Part shown: positions 10,108 to 19,023 of the stretch, one piece after another | Position numbering within the stretch: the first letter of the stretch is position 1 | How the letters are laid out: every line of letters starts with the position of its first letter | Source: Runella zeae DSM 19591 | GTDB lineage: Bacteria > Bacteroidota > Bacteroidia > Cytophagales > Spirosomataceae | DNA length: 64,000 nt | Direction: 5' to 3' | Assembly: GCF_000423565.1 (NCBI RefSeq) | Contig: NZ_KE384045.1 | Location: 117,968 to 181,967 of the forward strand | Notes under the pieces: model-generated | Told to the model about the DNA's origin: nothing | Databases searched by the model: none | What the model saw: the letters and a program-made list of their open reading frames with translations, nothing else | Made by a program: the position numbers and the translations under genes

Positions 10108-10160
10108 AGCCTTCTTTCCTAGCTTTTAATCATGAGGCGATGGGAAGGAGGCTATTTTTT
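10108..10160 (+). terminator. Terminator after the FKBP gene
   Basis: AGCCTTCTTTCC (10108-10119) pairs, with two G-U pairs, with GGAAGGAGGCT (10143-10153), followed by ATTTTTT. It overlaps the stop codon of the convergent nuoA gene. Confidence 0.65.
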
Positions 10161-10625
10161 ATGGCTATATTTTTCGTTGATTTGTTGGTACAAACTCATC
10201 GGAACTTTTGATTCTACCTCAGGCACTTTAGGCTGAGGGCGTACCCAATCCAAGTATCCTTTGGCCCAAGCGTATGCTAAACCGAGTGCCAAAATCCCCA
10301 CAAAAATCAACATTTCGGTCAGTGAAAACCACCCCCATAAGCCGTCGGTTTGCTCGATGAGATTTGCTTGGCCAAATACCACCGCCCAAGGAAATAAGAA
10401 AATCAATTCTACTTCAAACAACAAAAATACCAACGCTACCACATAAAAACGAATATTGAAAGGAATGTTGGCATTGCCGAGTGGGTCTTCTCCTGATTCA
10501 TAAGTACTAAGTTTTTCTTCGTTGGGGCGGGCAGGGCGCAGCAACTTTGCGATTCCCAACATCGACAGAATGAGGACAATAGCGGTAAGAATAAACAAAA
10601 AAATGGTGCCAAATTCTGATAGCAT
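10152..10625 (-). CDS. nuoA: NADH-quinone oxidoreductase subunit A
   Basis: A small membrane subunit of respiratory complex I. Three membrane helices are visible, with the conserved loop [20 protein letters not shown] between the first two and [16 protein letters not shown] in the second, the signature of NuoA. I place the start at ATG 10625 (MLSEFG), giving 157 residues; a longer frame opens with TTG at 10703, inside the glnN terminator. The gene is alone: FKBP follows on the opposite strand and glnN precedes, so nuoB-N must lie elsewhere. The charged C-terminal tail is longer than in E. coli NuoA. Confidence 0.93.
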   Translation of the reverse strand: MLSEFGTIFLFILTAIVLILSMLGIAKLLRPARPNEEKLSTYESGEDPLGNANIPFNIRFYVVALVFLLFEVELIFLFPWAVVFGQANLIEQTDGLWGWFSLTEMLIFVGILALGLAYAWAKGYLDWVRPQPKVPEVESKVPMSLYQQINEKYSHKK

Positions 10626-10700
10626 ATCAAGCGGTAGTGTTGTAGCGGGAGTTTGAGGGGGTAAAGATACTAATCGAAGGATAGAATTCTTGGAGAAGTC

Positions 10701-10743
10701 CAAAAAAAGACTGGCTCACGTAGATACATGTCCAGTCTTTTGG
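10701..10743 (-). terminator. Terminator of glnN
   Basis: In the minus direction CCAAAAGACTGG and CCAGTCTTTTTTTGG form a hairpin ending in a T-run (plus-strand 10701-10714 with 10732-10743). It separates glnN from nuoA. Confidence 0.75.
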
Positions 10744-10762
10744 AGTAAGCAATGGAAGTATA

Positions 10763-12952
10763 CTATTTGACAAATAGCATTTCACGGTATTTTACTAAAG
10801 GCCAGTCTTCGTCATCAATCAGAAGCTCAAGCTTGTCTACCTCATAGCGTATTTTTTCAAAGAAATCTTTTACTTCAGAACCATACAAAATGGCTCGTTC
10901 GGCGATAGAGTCCGTATTGTTGGCCCTTTTACGTGCTTCAGTCATGTCTTCCACGGCATTTTTGATGATAGACACTCGCTTCGAAATCTCCCTGATAAGT
11001 TCTTTCAGAGGCTGAGCTTCTTCAATTAGCTCAAGTTCTACCAATGACTTGGCTGTTTGAGCCAATTGATGTTGGTACTTGACCGCCGTTGATACCACAT
11101 GATTAAGAGCCAAATCACCTATCACTCTTGATTCAATCTGGACTTTTTTGATGTAGTTTTCCAGCTCAATTTCGTAGCGTGCATGAACCTCTCTTTCGGT
11201 CAAAACACCCATTTTTTCAAACACCTGAACTGCCGAAGGCTCTATATATTTGCCGAGGGCTTTAGGAGCTGAGGCAATATTAGAAAGCCCACGTTGGGCA
11301 GCTTCTTGTACCCAATCGTCCGAATATCCATTTCCTTGGAATAAAATACGTTTGGTCTGGCGATAGTATTCTTTTAAAATATCCACAATCGCTAGCTCTT
11401 TCTTTTCTCCACTTTCGAGGCGAGCTTCAAGTTCTTTACGGAAATCTTGTAACTGATTAGCCACAATCGTGTTTAGGACAATCATCGGAGAGGCACTATT
11501 GGCACTGCCACCCACGGCACGGTACTCAAACTTATTGCCTGTAAAGGCAAAAGGCGAAGTACGATTACGGTCGGTATTGTCGCGCATAAGGGGAGGTGTG
11601 CGCGTAATCCCCAACTTATAAAATACATTATCTCCTTTTTCAAGTTGTATCTCGCCGCGATTTTCGAGGGTTTCGAGCAAACGGATAAGCTCATCCCCTA
11701 GAAAAATAGAAACAATAGCCGGTGGAGCTTCGTTGGCACCTAAGCGGTATTCGTTGCCGGCTGAGGCAATCGATGCCCGCAGCAAATCAGCATGGTCGTG
11801 CACGGCTTTGACGGTATTCATCAAAAACGTAAGGAAGCGAAGGGTTTCTTTGGGTTTACTACTCGGTGCTAGTAGGTTGACACCGGTGTCGGTCATCATC
11901 GACCAGTTGTTGTGTTTGCCGCTTCCATTGATACCCGAAAAAGGTTTTTCGTGGAAAAGAACTTTGAAGTGGTGCTTTTCGGCAATTTTATGCATCAAGT
12001 CCATCAACAAGGCATTATGGTCAATGGCCAGATTGAGTTCTTCAAAAGTAGGGGCGCATTCAAATTGCCCGGGAGCGACTTCATTGTGACGGGTACGCAC
12101 CGGAATCCCCAATTTCCAAGCCTCATATTCAAATTCGACCATGAAGGCATTGACCCTCGGCGGAATAGAACCAAAATAATGGTCTTCTAACTGCTGACCT
12201 TTGGCGGGCGAATGCCCAAATACTGTGCGACCTGCCATCACTAAATCGGGTCGTGCGTAGTAGAGGGCCTTATCTACTAAGAAGTATTCTTGCTCTGGAC
12301 CTAGGGTAGCTGTTACTTTTTCTACGTTACGGTCAAAATAATACATTACAGAGGTAGCGGCTTTGTCGAGTACGTGTAATGCACGTAAAATGGGCGTTTT
12401 ATAATCCAGCGCTTCCCCTGTGTATGAAATAAAAACCGAAGGAATACAAAGCGTTTTGCCACCGGCGCCATTGTCCATCAAAAAAGCAGGTGAGCTTGGA
12501 TCCCAGCCTGTATATCCTCTCGCTTCAAAAGTAGCCCTCAAACCTCCACTTGGAAATGAAGAGGCGTCAGGTTCTTGCTGAACCAAAGCACTGCCCTTGA
12601 ATTTTTCGATGGCTTTGCCTTGGGAAGTAACATCAAAAAAAGCATCGTGCTTTTCGGCAGTACCTCCCGTAAGAGGCTGAAACCAATGTGTATAATGGGT
12701 AGCACCTTTGGAGGTAGCCCATGATTTCATGGCGGCGGCTACTTCGTCGGCGATTTCTCGGTCGATTCGAGAACCTGATTTGATAGCATTCGAAACTTTA
12801 TAATAAGCCTCTGGCGTGAGCAAGGCTTTCATGATATCATCATTGAAGGTATAAGAACCGTAATAGTCCGCTACTTTGTCGCTAGGGGGAGAAACACTTA
12901 TTGGGGTACGGTTGTAGGCCGTTTCGATGGCCTTAAATCGCATATTTGCCAT
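10763..12952 (-). CDS. glnN: Glutamine synthetase type III
   Basis: ATP-dependent synthesis of glutamine from glutamate and ammonia. At 729 residues it is the large GSIII form typical of Bacteroidetes and cyanobacteria. It shows the GSIII N-terminal region (ATHYTHWFQPLTG and EKHDAFFD, about 80-105), the catalytic core with LGPEQEYFLVD (about 217-227), RTRHNEVAPGQFECAP (about 279-294), HEKPFSGINGSGKHNNWSM (about 330-348) and a C-terminal helical extension. The start ATG is at 12952; ATG 12943 is an alternative. A good promoter sits 50 bp upstream. Ammonia assimilation is the expected role. Confidence 0.97.
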   Translation of the reverse strand: MANMRFKAIETAYNRTPISVSPPSDKVADYYGSYTFNDDIMKALLTPEAYYKVSNAIKSGSRIDREIADEVAAAMKSWATSKGATHYTHWFQPLTGGTAEKHDAFFDVTSQGKAIEKFKGSALVQQEPDASSFPSGGLRATFEARGYTGWDPSSPAFLMDNGAGGKTLCIPSVFISYTGEALDYKTPILRALHVLDKAATSVMYYFDRNVEKVTATLGPEQEYFLVDKALYYARPDLVMAGRTVFGHSPAKGQQLEDHYFGSIPPRVNAFMVEFEYEAWKLGIPVRTRHNEVAPGQFECAPTFEELNLAIDHNALLMDLMHKIAEKHHFKVLFHEKPFSGINGSGKHNNWSMMTDTGVNLLAPSSKPKETLRFLTFLMNTVKAVHDHADLLRASIASAGNEYRLGANEAPPAIVSIFLGDELIRLLETLENRGEIQLEKGDNVFYKLGITRTPPLMRDNTDRNRTSPFAFTGNKFEYRAVGGSANSASPMIVLNTIVANQLQDFRKELEARLESGEKKELAIVDILKEYYRQTKRILFQGNGYSDDWVQEAAQRGLSNIASAPKALGKYIEPSAVQVFEKMGVLTEREVHARYEIELENYIKKVQIESRVIGDLALNHVVSTAVKYQHQLAQTAKSLVELELIEEAQPLKELIREISKRVSIIKNAVEDMTEARKRANNTDSIAERAILYGSEVKDFFEKIRYEVDKLELLIDDEDWPLVKYREMLFVK

Positions 12953-13001
12953 ATTGGTTTTTTAGAGTTTTAAATGAAAGGAGTATTTTTGGAACACGCA
13001 C

Positions 13002-13033
13002 CAAACATAAATTTTTTTTGTTTGACAGACAAA
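13002..13033 (-). promoter_or_regulatory. glnN: glnN promoter
   Basis: Minus strand: TTTG (13033-13030), a 20-bp spacer, then TATGTTTG (13009-13002). This matches both elements of the Bacteroidetes primary sigma promoter, 50 bp before the glnN start. Confidence 0.75.
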
Positions 13034-13206
13034 GTTATTTGTATAAATCCTGTCGAAATCAGAAAGACAAGAAAGATTTAAAACTTACTTTGAGAAAAGG
13101 TATAAAATCCAACTATTTTCAAAAGTATCTGTTTTTATAGCGGGGGATTTTGCAGAAAATTTAAAAATATGGCACCAATCACCCTGATTATCATTAATTT
13201 TGCAGT

Positions 13207-14535
13207 ATGAAAAAAGTAGCGTTTTATACCTTGGGATGTAAGCTCAATTATTCCGAAACCTCAAGTATTTCTCGGATGTTTGAGCAGCGAGGTTATCAAA
13301 AAGTAGCCTTCAATGACACGCCCGATATTTTTATTGTCAATACCTGCTCCGTAACCGACAACGCCGACAAAAAATGCCGTAAGATTGTACGAGAAGCGCA
13401 GGCCATCAACCCTGACGGATACGTAGCGATTATTGGATGTTATGCTCAGCTCAAACCCCAAGAAATTTCGGAAATTCCGGGAGTAGATGCGGTATTAGGA
13501 GCTGCCGAAAAATTCCGTTTGATTGATTTGTTAGACGGATTTGTGAAAGAACCCACCCAAGATAAGGGCAAAGTATATGCTTCACCGATAGAAGAGGCTA
13601 TCGAATATCACGTGTCTTACTCGCTCAACGACCGTACCCGCACGTTTTTGAAAGTTCAAGATGGCTGTGATTATCCTTGTGCGTATTGTACTATTCCGTT
13701 GGCAAGGGGCAAAAGCCGCTCCGATACCATCCAAAATGTACTCAAAGCTGCTCACGAAATTGCGGCTAGGGGTGTGAAAGAAATTGTTCTCACAGGCGTA
13801 AATATCGGTGATTTTGGTTTGCAAGACGGGCATCGCAACGAAACCTTCTTGCAGCTTATCCAAGCCCTTGATGAAGTAGAAGGTATCGAGCGATTTAGGA
13901 TTTCTTCAATAGAGCCTAATTTGTTGACTGACGAAATTATCGCCTTTGTAGCGCAATCAAAGCGGTTTGTGCCTCATTTTCATATTCCCTTACAATCGGG
14001 TTCTAACAAAATATTGGGACTCATGCGTCGTCGTTATCGGCGTGAATTGTACGTTGAGAGAGTAGCCAAAATTAAGGAATTAATGCCTTATTGCTGTATC
14101 GGAGTGGATGTGATTGTAGGACACCCCGGCGAAACCCAAGAGGCATTTCTGGAAACATATCAATTTCTGAACGAGTTGGATATTTCGTATCTCCACGTTT
14201 TTACTTACTCGGAACGACCTAACACTGCAGCTCTCGAGATCAAGCCTGTAGTGCCACAGTCTCAGAGAGCTGAGCGTTCTAAAATGCTGCACATTCTGTC
14301 AGATAAAAAACGACGTGCCTTCTATGAAAGTCAGCTTGGTAGTGTACGAACCGTGCTATTTGAAGACGAAGTAGTCAATGGGTATATGCAGGGTTTTACC
14401 GAAAACTATGTCCGTGTCACTGCTCAATATGACCCTCTTCTTATCAATGAACTCAAGACCCTTCGTTTGACCCAGATTATCAATGATGGGCTGGTTGAAG
14501 TAGAAGAAGCGGCTGCTGAAGTTTTGATTCACTAG
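13207..14535 (+). CDS. mtaB: tRNA (t6A37) methylthiotransferase
   Basis: Radical-SAM enzyme that converts t6A37 to ms2t6A37 in tRNAs reading ANN codons. At 442 residues it has the N-terminal UPF0004 domain with three cluster cysteines (C11 in LGCKLN, C47 in NTCSV, C78 in GCYAQ), then the radical-SAM CxxxCxxC at C154, C158 and C161 (CDYPCAYC). LGCKLN rather than LGCQMN supports MtaB over MiaB/RimO. It stands alone. A TAATTTTG box (13195-13202) just before the ATG hints at a very short or absent leader. Confidence 0.94.
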   Translation: MKKVAFYTLGCKLNYSETSSISRMFEQRGYQKVAFNDTPDIFIVNTCSVTDNADKKCRKIVREAQAINPDGYVAIIGCYAQLKPQEISEIPGVDAVLGAAEKFRLIDLLDGFVKEPTQDKGKVYASPIEEAIEYHVSYSLNDRTRTFLKVQDGCDYPCAYCTIPLARGKSRSDTIQNVLKAAHEIAARGVKEIVLTGVNIGDFGLQDGHRNETFLQLIQALDEVEGIERFRISSIEPNLLTDEIIAFVAQSKRFVPHFHIPLQSGSNKILGLMRRRYRRELYVERVAKIKELMPYCCIGVDVIVGHPGETQEAFLETYQFLNELDISYLHVFTYSERPNTAALEIKPVVPQSQRAERSKMLHILSDKKRRAFYESQLGSVRTVLFEDEVVNGYMQGFTENYVRVTAQYDPLLINELKTLRLTQIINDGLVEVEEAAAEVLIH

Positions 14536-14542
14536 TATTGTC

Positions 14543-14902
14543 TCAGTAAGCCGCAATAGAAAGCAGTACCAAGGTACAGGCTTCTAGGACTTCAATACCG
14601 TTTTTTTCTAATAGTGTTTCAAATTCAACGTTTTCAGTACCAGGATTGAAAATGACGCGCTTAGGGTTGAGAGCCACCACATAATCATACCATTCGGGTT
14701 GGTTTTTGGGGCCAATGTACAGAGTTACTGTATCTATGTCGGTGAAGGTTGGCTTACCAGTTAAAATAGGATTGTTGGCCACTGTACCTTCTTTCAAACC
14801 TAACATTACAATGGGATGCCCATGGCTGGTTAAACGGTGGGCTGCCATGAAAGAATAACGTTCAGGATTAGTAGAAGCACCAATAATAAGTGTTTTTTTC
14901 AT
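14543..14902 (-). CDS. CoA-binding (YccU-like) Rossmann protein
   Basis: A 119-residue single-domain protein of the CoA_binding_2/YccU family. The nucleotide-binding motif LIIGASTNPERYSFMAAHRL sits at the start, then PILTGKPTFTDI and RVIFNPGTENVEFE. The C-terminal CTLVLLSIAAY replaces the usual CTLVMLRTGQF-type ending. I chose ATG 14902 (MKKTLIIG); a longer frame adds nine residues without homology. It converges on mtaB with a 7-bp gap. The biological role of this family is not established. Confidence 0.85.
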   Translation of the reverse strand: MKKTLIIGASTNPERYSFMAAHRLTSHGHPIVMLGLKEGTVANNPILTGKPTFTDIDTVTLYIGPKNQPEWYDYVVALNPKRVIFNPGTENVEFETLLEKNGIEVLEACTLVLLSIAAY

Positions 14903-15018
14903 TTTTAGATTTATATCTATATATTTCAAACAAAAACCCTCGCAACTTGTTTTACCAGTACACTAACAAAGAATACGGCAAAACAGTTGCTACTTTGAGA
15001 ATTACAACTACTTGAACT

Positions 15019-15588
15019 ATGAGCGAGACTAAAATTGTGAAATACTGGAATGAGAAATGGGTGCCCATTGAGTTTGAAGTTGAGAACCCACCCCGCTATG
15101 AAGTATCAAATTATGGCAGATTGTGTAGCTACCAAAATGGTGAAAAAGAAGGCACGATCATCAAAGGTTCGGTAATACAAGGGTATCGTTCGCTCAATAT
15201 TCGTATTCCGGGAGGTAAAACCATCAACCGATATGTCCACAAACTGGTGGCTGATATTTTTGTAAAGCGCGAAAGTGAAAGCCACAAATTTGTGATTCAT
15301 CTTGATTTTGATAAGCAAAACAATCGTGCCGATAATCTGAAATGGGTCACCAAAGAGCAGATGATTGAGCACAACCGTAAAAATCCAGCCGTCATAAATC
15401 GCAAAATTCCTACGCGTACTCGCAACTACAAACTGACCGAAATGAAAGTCAGAATGATTAAGAAGATGCTTAAAAGCGAAAAAAGTCGCTTGAAGATGAT
15501 TGCTAAGCAATTTGGAATCACGCACACGCAACTCAATCGGATTCGTTCGGGAGAAAACTGGAAACACGTCACAGTAGACGACGAATAG
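15019..15588 (+). CDS. NUMOD4/HNH homing-endonuclease-like protein
   Basis: A 189-residue free-standing protein. The N-terminal NUMOD4 domain (EKWVPIEFEVENPPRYEVSN, then YGRLCS, about 12-37) is followed by an HNH region with VHKLVADIF (about 74-82) and VIHLDFDKQNNRADNLKWVT (about 93-112). The usual HIDGNK glycine is changed, but the His and Asn residues remain. The C-terminus (about 140-185) is a helix-turn-helix-like DNA-binding segment (KMIAKQFGITHTQLNRIRSG). No intron or intein is visible nearby, so it may be domesticated. It is convergent with moaA. Confidence 0.8.
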   Translation: MSETKIVKYWNEKWVPIEFEVENPPRYEVSNYGRLCSYQNGEKEGTIIKGSVIQGYRSLNIRIPGGKTINRYVHKLVADIFVKRESESHKFVIHLDFDKQNNRADNLKWVTKEQMIEHNRKNPAVINRKIPTRTRNYKLTEMKVRMIKKMLKSEKSRLKMIAKQFGITHTQLNRIRSGENWKHVTVDDE

Positions 15589-15619
15589 CCCCTACCGAAA
15601 GAAACCTGAAGGAGACATT

Positions 15620-16612
15620 TTAGCCTCCAATGGTTGACATTGATTCCGACACTAAACCTGCTTTTCGTTTTCCTTCGGCTTCAAAGCCGTCTTTTGCCCT
15701 ATGTTGCAAAGCTTCAAAAACCCGGCTTTGAATCGCTTCATCGCTTAGGCCTTGGCGTAGTAAATCTTTAATATTAAACACCCCATCGTCGTATAGACAG
15801 GTCTTGAACTGCCCTTGAGGGGTAATACGAAGGCGGTTGCAAGTACCACAAAAAGTACGGCTAAAAGCTGCAATGATACCAATTGTGCCTTTGTGACCGG
15901 GAATTTGATAATGATAAGCCGTAGAAGCGGCAGGGTCGGGGAGCTTATAGATGTCAGGGTAATGCTTTTTGAGTTCGTCCAATATCTTGCGATAGTTCCA
16001 AAACTCCTGGTATTCGTGGGCACCATCGCCATTGAAGGGCATCTCTTCAATAAATCTCACACTTACATTGTGGGTGCGGGTGAGCTCAGCCATTGGTATG
16101 ATATCCTCAATATTCTTTCCTGACATGACTACAGCGTTGACTTTGGTTTTGATATTTTGTGCCTGAAGCGCTTCAAAAGTTTCCCAAACACGTCCAAACT
16201 CATCGCGGCGGGTGATGTCAAAAAAACGCTGACGGTCGAGCGTATCTAGGCTTAAATTGACCGACTTAATGCCAAGGCGTTCAAAATCAGGTACTAAGGG
16301 TGCGGTCAGTACGCCATTGGTAGTGATGTTGATTTGGCGCAGCCCGTCGATTGTGTTTATTCTTTCCAAAAACTCCAAAATTCCTCTTCTTACAAAAGGC
16401 TCTCCACCGGTGATACGCACTTTGTCGATGCCCATCTGGACCAACAACCGCACCACCCGTTCCATTTCTTCCCAAGTCAACAAGTGAGGTTTAGGGACGT
16501 AGTTGATGCCCTCTTCTGGCATACAATAAAAGCAGCGCAGATTGCAGCGGTCAGTGACGGCAAGCCGGAGATAGCTAATGGGACGTCCGTGATTGTCTAA
16601 GAGATAGTTCAT
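15620..16612 (-). CDS. moaA: GTP 3',8-cyclase, molybdenum cofactor synthesis
   Basis: First step of molybdopterin synthesis: radical-SAM cyclisation of GTP. From ATG 16612 (MNYLLDNHGRP) it is 330 residues. The N-terminal 4Fe-4S cluster binds C23, C27 and C30 (CNLRCFYC), the C-terminal cluster binds FCGTCNRLR and the downstream KTCLYDDG, and the SAM region shows RITGGEPFVR. The tail ends in MSTIGG, the conserved C-terminal double-glycine of MoaA. No other moa/moe genes are in the window, and no Moco riboswitch was recognised in the 312-bp divergent gap 16613-16924 before trxA. Confidence 0.96.
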   Translation of the reverse strand: MNYLLDNHGRPISYLRLAVTDRCNLRCFYCMPEEGINYVPKPHLLTWEEMERVVRLLVQMGIDKVRITGGEPFVRRGILEFLERINTIDGLRQINITTNGVLTAPLVPDFERLGIKSVNLSLDTLDRQRFFDITRRDEFGRVWETFEALQAQNIKTKVNAVVMSGKNIEDIIPMAELTRTHNVSVRFIEEMPFNGDGAHEYQEFWNYRKILDELKKHYPDIYKLPDPAASTAYHYQIPGHKGTIGIIAAFSRTFCGTCNRLRITPQGQFKTCLYDDGVFNIKDLLRQGLSDEAIQSRVFEALQHRAKDGFEAEGKRKAGLVSESMSTIGG

Positions 16613-16897
16613 AAGAAAAGGTACCTTGTCATTCAAAGTAAACAACCAAAAAAATGAGAAACAAGTTTTAGCGAGAATGATTTAGGGTAGGAGAGAAGTA
16701 CTATGGATTTTGAATCTGAATCAATATTCTTAAGCGCAATTATAATAGAAGCAACTATGAAGAAATTGCTCATAAAGAGAACTCTAGAGATTTAGTCTCT
16801 TTTAAAATAATTCTAAAAACGCTGTATCCTTTCATGGAACTTTTGGGAGGGGCAAAATGGTTTCTTCACTAAACATACAATATCATATATCAATTCG

Positions 16898-16913
16898 AAC
16901 CGGCGGACCGGTT
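16898..16913 (+). repeat. Inverted repeat in the trxA leader
   Basis: AACCGG, a 4-nt CGGA loop, then CCGGTT, 11 bp before the trxA start codon. It may be an operator or an mRNA hairpin; it is too close to the start to be a terminator of another gene. Confidence 0.5.
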
Positions 16914-16924
16914 AACATAAGAAA

Positions 16925-17260
16925 ATGGGAAAGGCTCTTGAAATTACAGACGCAAACTTTGCAGAGGTAGTCGAAAATTCTGACAAGCCAGTATTGGTGG
17001 ACTTTTGGGCAGAATGGTGTGGTCCTTGCCGTATGGTAGGCCCAGTAGTAGAAAAAATCGCAGAAGCTTACGAAGGCCAAGCTGTGGTAGGTAAAGTAGA
17101 TGTGGATATGAACCCTGAGACAGCCATGAAATTTGGCATTCGTAGTATCCCTACGTTGTTATTCTTCAGAAATGGACAACTTGTTGACCGTGTCGTAGGA
17201 GCTGTGCCACAAGTAACATTGGAAGATAAACTTAAAGCGCAGATTGCGGTAGAGGCATAA
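16925..17260 (+). CDS. trxA: Thioredoxin
   Basis: A 111-residue cytoplasmic dithiol reductant. It carries the active site WCGPC (C32 and C35), the cis-proline loop RSIPTLLFF (about 74-82), and the usual length with no signal peptide, which marks a classical TrxA rather than an exported TlpA/ResA type. A single gene with its own strong terminator downstream; a small GC-rich inverted repeat lies in the leader. Confidence 0.95.
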   Translation: MGKALEITDANFAEVVENSDKPVLVDFWAEWCGPCRMVGPVVEKIAEAYEGQAVVGKVDVDMNPETAMKFGIRSIPTLLFFRNGQLVDRVVGAVPQVTLEDKLKAQIAVEA

Positions 17261-17299
17261 ATGAGTGCGCATCTATTGCTGCTTTAAAGCTATAAAAAG

Positions 17300-17327
17300 A
17301 AAGCCCCGCATTGGCGGGGCTTTTTGT
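17300..17327. terminator. Terminator between trxA and rplY
   Basis: AAAGCCCCGC (17300-17309) pairs with GCGGGGCTTT (17314-17323), followed by TT. The A-run on the other side lets it also serve the convergent rplY gene. Confidence 0.85.
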
Positions 17328-17354
17328 ATCTATTAGCAACTTGGGAATGAAAGA

Positions 17355-17921
17355 TTAGCCTTTCAACTGACCACGCAAAGCACGTGGGATTTCAACTCCG
17401 GCGATTGGCAACGAAGCGTTGTTAAGGATTTTGAAACCTTCCACTTTCAAATGCCCAACTTTTACGGATTTGCCCAAATCAAGTTCAGTTACAGGTACAT
17501 CCACATAGTCAGGGATGTTATCAGCCAAGCCTTGAACTTTGATTTTAAGAAGTTTTTGTACAAGTTTACCACCTTTGGTTACTCCTACGGCAGTACCTAC
17601 AAAACGCACTGGAACGTCTACTTTGATTTCTTTTTCGTTGTTTACTGCCAAGAAATCAGCATGCAAGATAATATCACTTACTGGGTGATACTGAACATCT
17701 TGCAAAATAGCATAATGAATATCGCCTTCAATATTCAAAGTTACTTTGTATACATCAGGAGTGAAAAGAAGTTCACGGAATAGATACATAGGAGCTGCAA
17801 AATGGATTTGCTCTGCTCCACCATATAATACACATGGTACCAATGCCTCTAGACGCAACTCACGTGCTTCTTTTTTGCCGAGATTCGCTCTTTTAAACCC
17901 TACAATCTCTGTACTTTTCAT
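17355..17921 (-). CDS. rplY: 50S ribosomal protein L25 (Ctc form)
   Basis: Binds 5S rRNA in the large subunit. At 188 residues it is the long Ctc-type protein, with the N-terminal L25 domain (about 1-90, VPCVLYGGAEQIHF and ILQDVQYHPVSDIILHADFL) and a C-terminal TL5 beta domain (about 95-185). It lies 93 bp downstream of prs on the same strand, the usual prs-ctc pairing in Bacteroidetes. The pth gene that often follows is not here; trxA converges instead. Confidence 0.94.
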   Translation of the reverse strand: MKSTEIVGFKRANLGKKEARELRLEALVPCVLYGGAEQIHFAAPMYLFRELLFTPDVYKVTLNIEGDIHYAILQDVQYHPVSDIILHADFLAVNNEKEIKVDVPVRFVGTAVGVTKGGKLVQKLLKIKVQGLADNIPDYVDVPVTELDLGKSVKVGHLKVEGFKILNNASLPIAGVEIPRALRGQLKG

Positions 17922-18014
17922 AATTATTTTTGTCCCCTACCCCAAAGGGAAGTTTTGAGTGAATCATACCTTGGGGTATAAAAAAGGTATGTAGTTGATA
18001 AGGTAGAATTGTAT

Positions 18015-18959
18015 CTACGTTGGATTTATAAACAATGAACTAATAGATTCATGATCACGGATACGACCGATGGCTTTGGCAAATAGCTCCGACACCGACA
18101 ATACCTTGATTTTGGCATTTTCTTCGCGTAGAGGAATCGTATCGGTTACGATAAGCTCATCCAATACGGAACCACGGATGCGCTCATGAGCCGGCCCTGA
18201 CATCACGGGGTGCGTACAAATAGCTCTAACCGATTTGGCTCCTTTGCTCATGACAAGTTCGGCTGCTTTACAAATAGTGCCACCTGTGTCAATCAAGTCG
18301 TCAATAAACACCACATTGGCATCTTTCACATCTCCAATCACCTGCATTGATGCTACTTCATTGGCACGTTTGCGGTATTTGTCACAAAGAATGATGTCAG
18401 CGTTGAAGAATTTTGCAAAATTACGAGCTCTAGCCGCGCCTCCCACGTCGGGCGAAGCTACTACTAGATTGTCTAATTGTAGGCTTTTGATATAAGGAAC
18501 AAATACGCTTGTGCCTTCGAGATGCACTACCGGAATATCAAAAAAACCTTGAATAGCACCAGCATGTAGGTCGAGTGTCATGATTTGCTCGGCACCAGCG
18601 GCAGTGAGAAGGTTGGCCACTAACTTGGCCGCAATCGGAACGCGCGGTTTGTCTTTGCGGTCTTGGCGTGCATACCCAAAATAGGGGATGACAGCGGTAA
18701 TTTCGTGGGCTGAGGCACGTTTGGCCGCATCAATCATGAGCAATAGCTCCATGAAATTGTCGGATGAGCCAAAGGTAGATTGTACCAAAAAAACATCACA
18801 ACCGCGAAGAGATTCTTCAAAACTTGGCGACAGCTCTCCGTCACTAAATTTGCGAAGGTTATAACCTCCTAAGTCTCTACCATAATGCCGGGCGATTTTT
18901 TCGGCCAGGTAATTAGAGTGCGAACCAGAAAATATTTTAATCGGATTGAAAGAGGCCAT
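18015..18959 (-). CDS. prs: Ribose-phosphate pyrophosphokinase
   Basis: Makes PRPP from ribose-5-phosphate and ATP for nucleotide, His and Trp synthesis. Visible motifs are GYARQDRKDKPRVPIAAKLV (about 97-116), the pyrophosphate/metal site MTLDLHAGAIQGFFDIPV (about 131-148), VASPDVGGAARARNFA (about 168-183), and the PRPP-binding loop VVFIDDLIDTGGTI (about 220-233). I chose ATG 18959 (MASFNPIKIF), giving 314 residues, because the longer frame opens with TTG and overlaps the promoter box. Confidence 0.96.
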   Translation of the reverse strand: MASFNPIKIFSGSHSNYLAEKIARHYGRDLGGYNLRKFSDGELSPSFEESLRGCDVFLVQSTFGSSDNFMELLLMIDAAKRASAHEITAVIPYFGYARQDRKDKPRVPIAAKLVANLLTAAGAEQIMTLDLHAGAIQGFFDIPVVHLEGTSVFVPYIKSLQLDNLVVASPDVGGAARARNFAKFFNADIILCDKYRKRANEVASMQVIGDVKDANVVFIDDLIDTGGTICKAAELVMSKGAKSVRAICTHPVMSGPAHERIRGSVLDELIVTDTIPLREENAKIKVLSVSELFAKAIGRIRDHESISSLFINPT

Positions 18960-18977
18960 GCTCTGAGAAAATTTCCG

Positions 18978-18985
18978 CAAAGGTA
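18978..18985 (-). promoter_or_regulatory. prs: Putative prs-rplY promoter -7 box
   Basis: Minus strand TACCTTTG fits TAnnTTTG, 18 bp before the chosen prs start. It predicts a leader of about 10 nt. No -33 TTG is evident. Confidence 0.4.
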
Positions 18986-19023
18986 CGGAAAACCTTTCTT
19001 AAATGCGAAGTTTGAAGGAAATT

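Noticed and set aside
12946..13140. 64-codon plus-strand frame upstream of mtaB
   Set aside because: It covers the glnN promoter, has no family similarity and is strongly biased to Lys/Phe/Leu codons of AT-rich DNA.
15019..15588. Group I intron or intein hosting the HNH protein
   Set aside because: The gene is free-standing between complete genes; no split gene or intron structure was seen.
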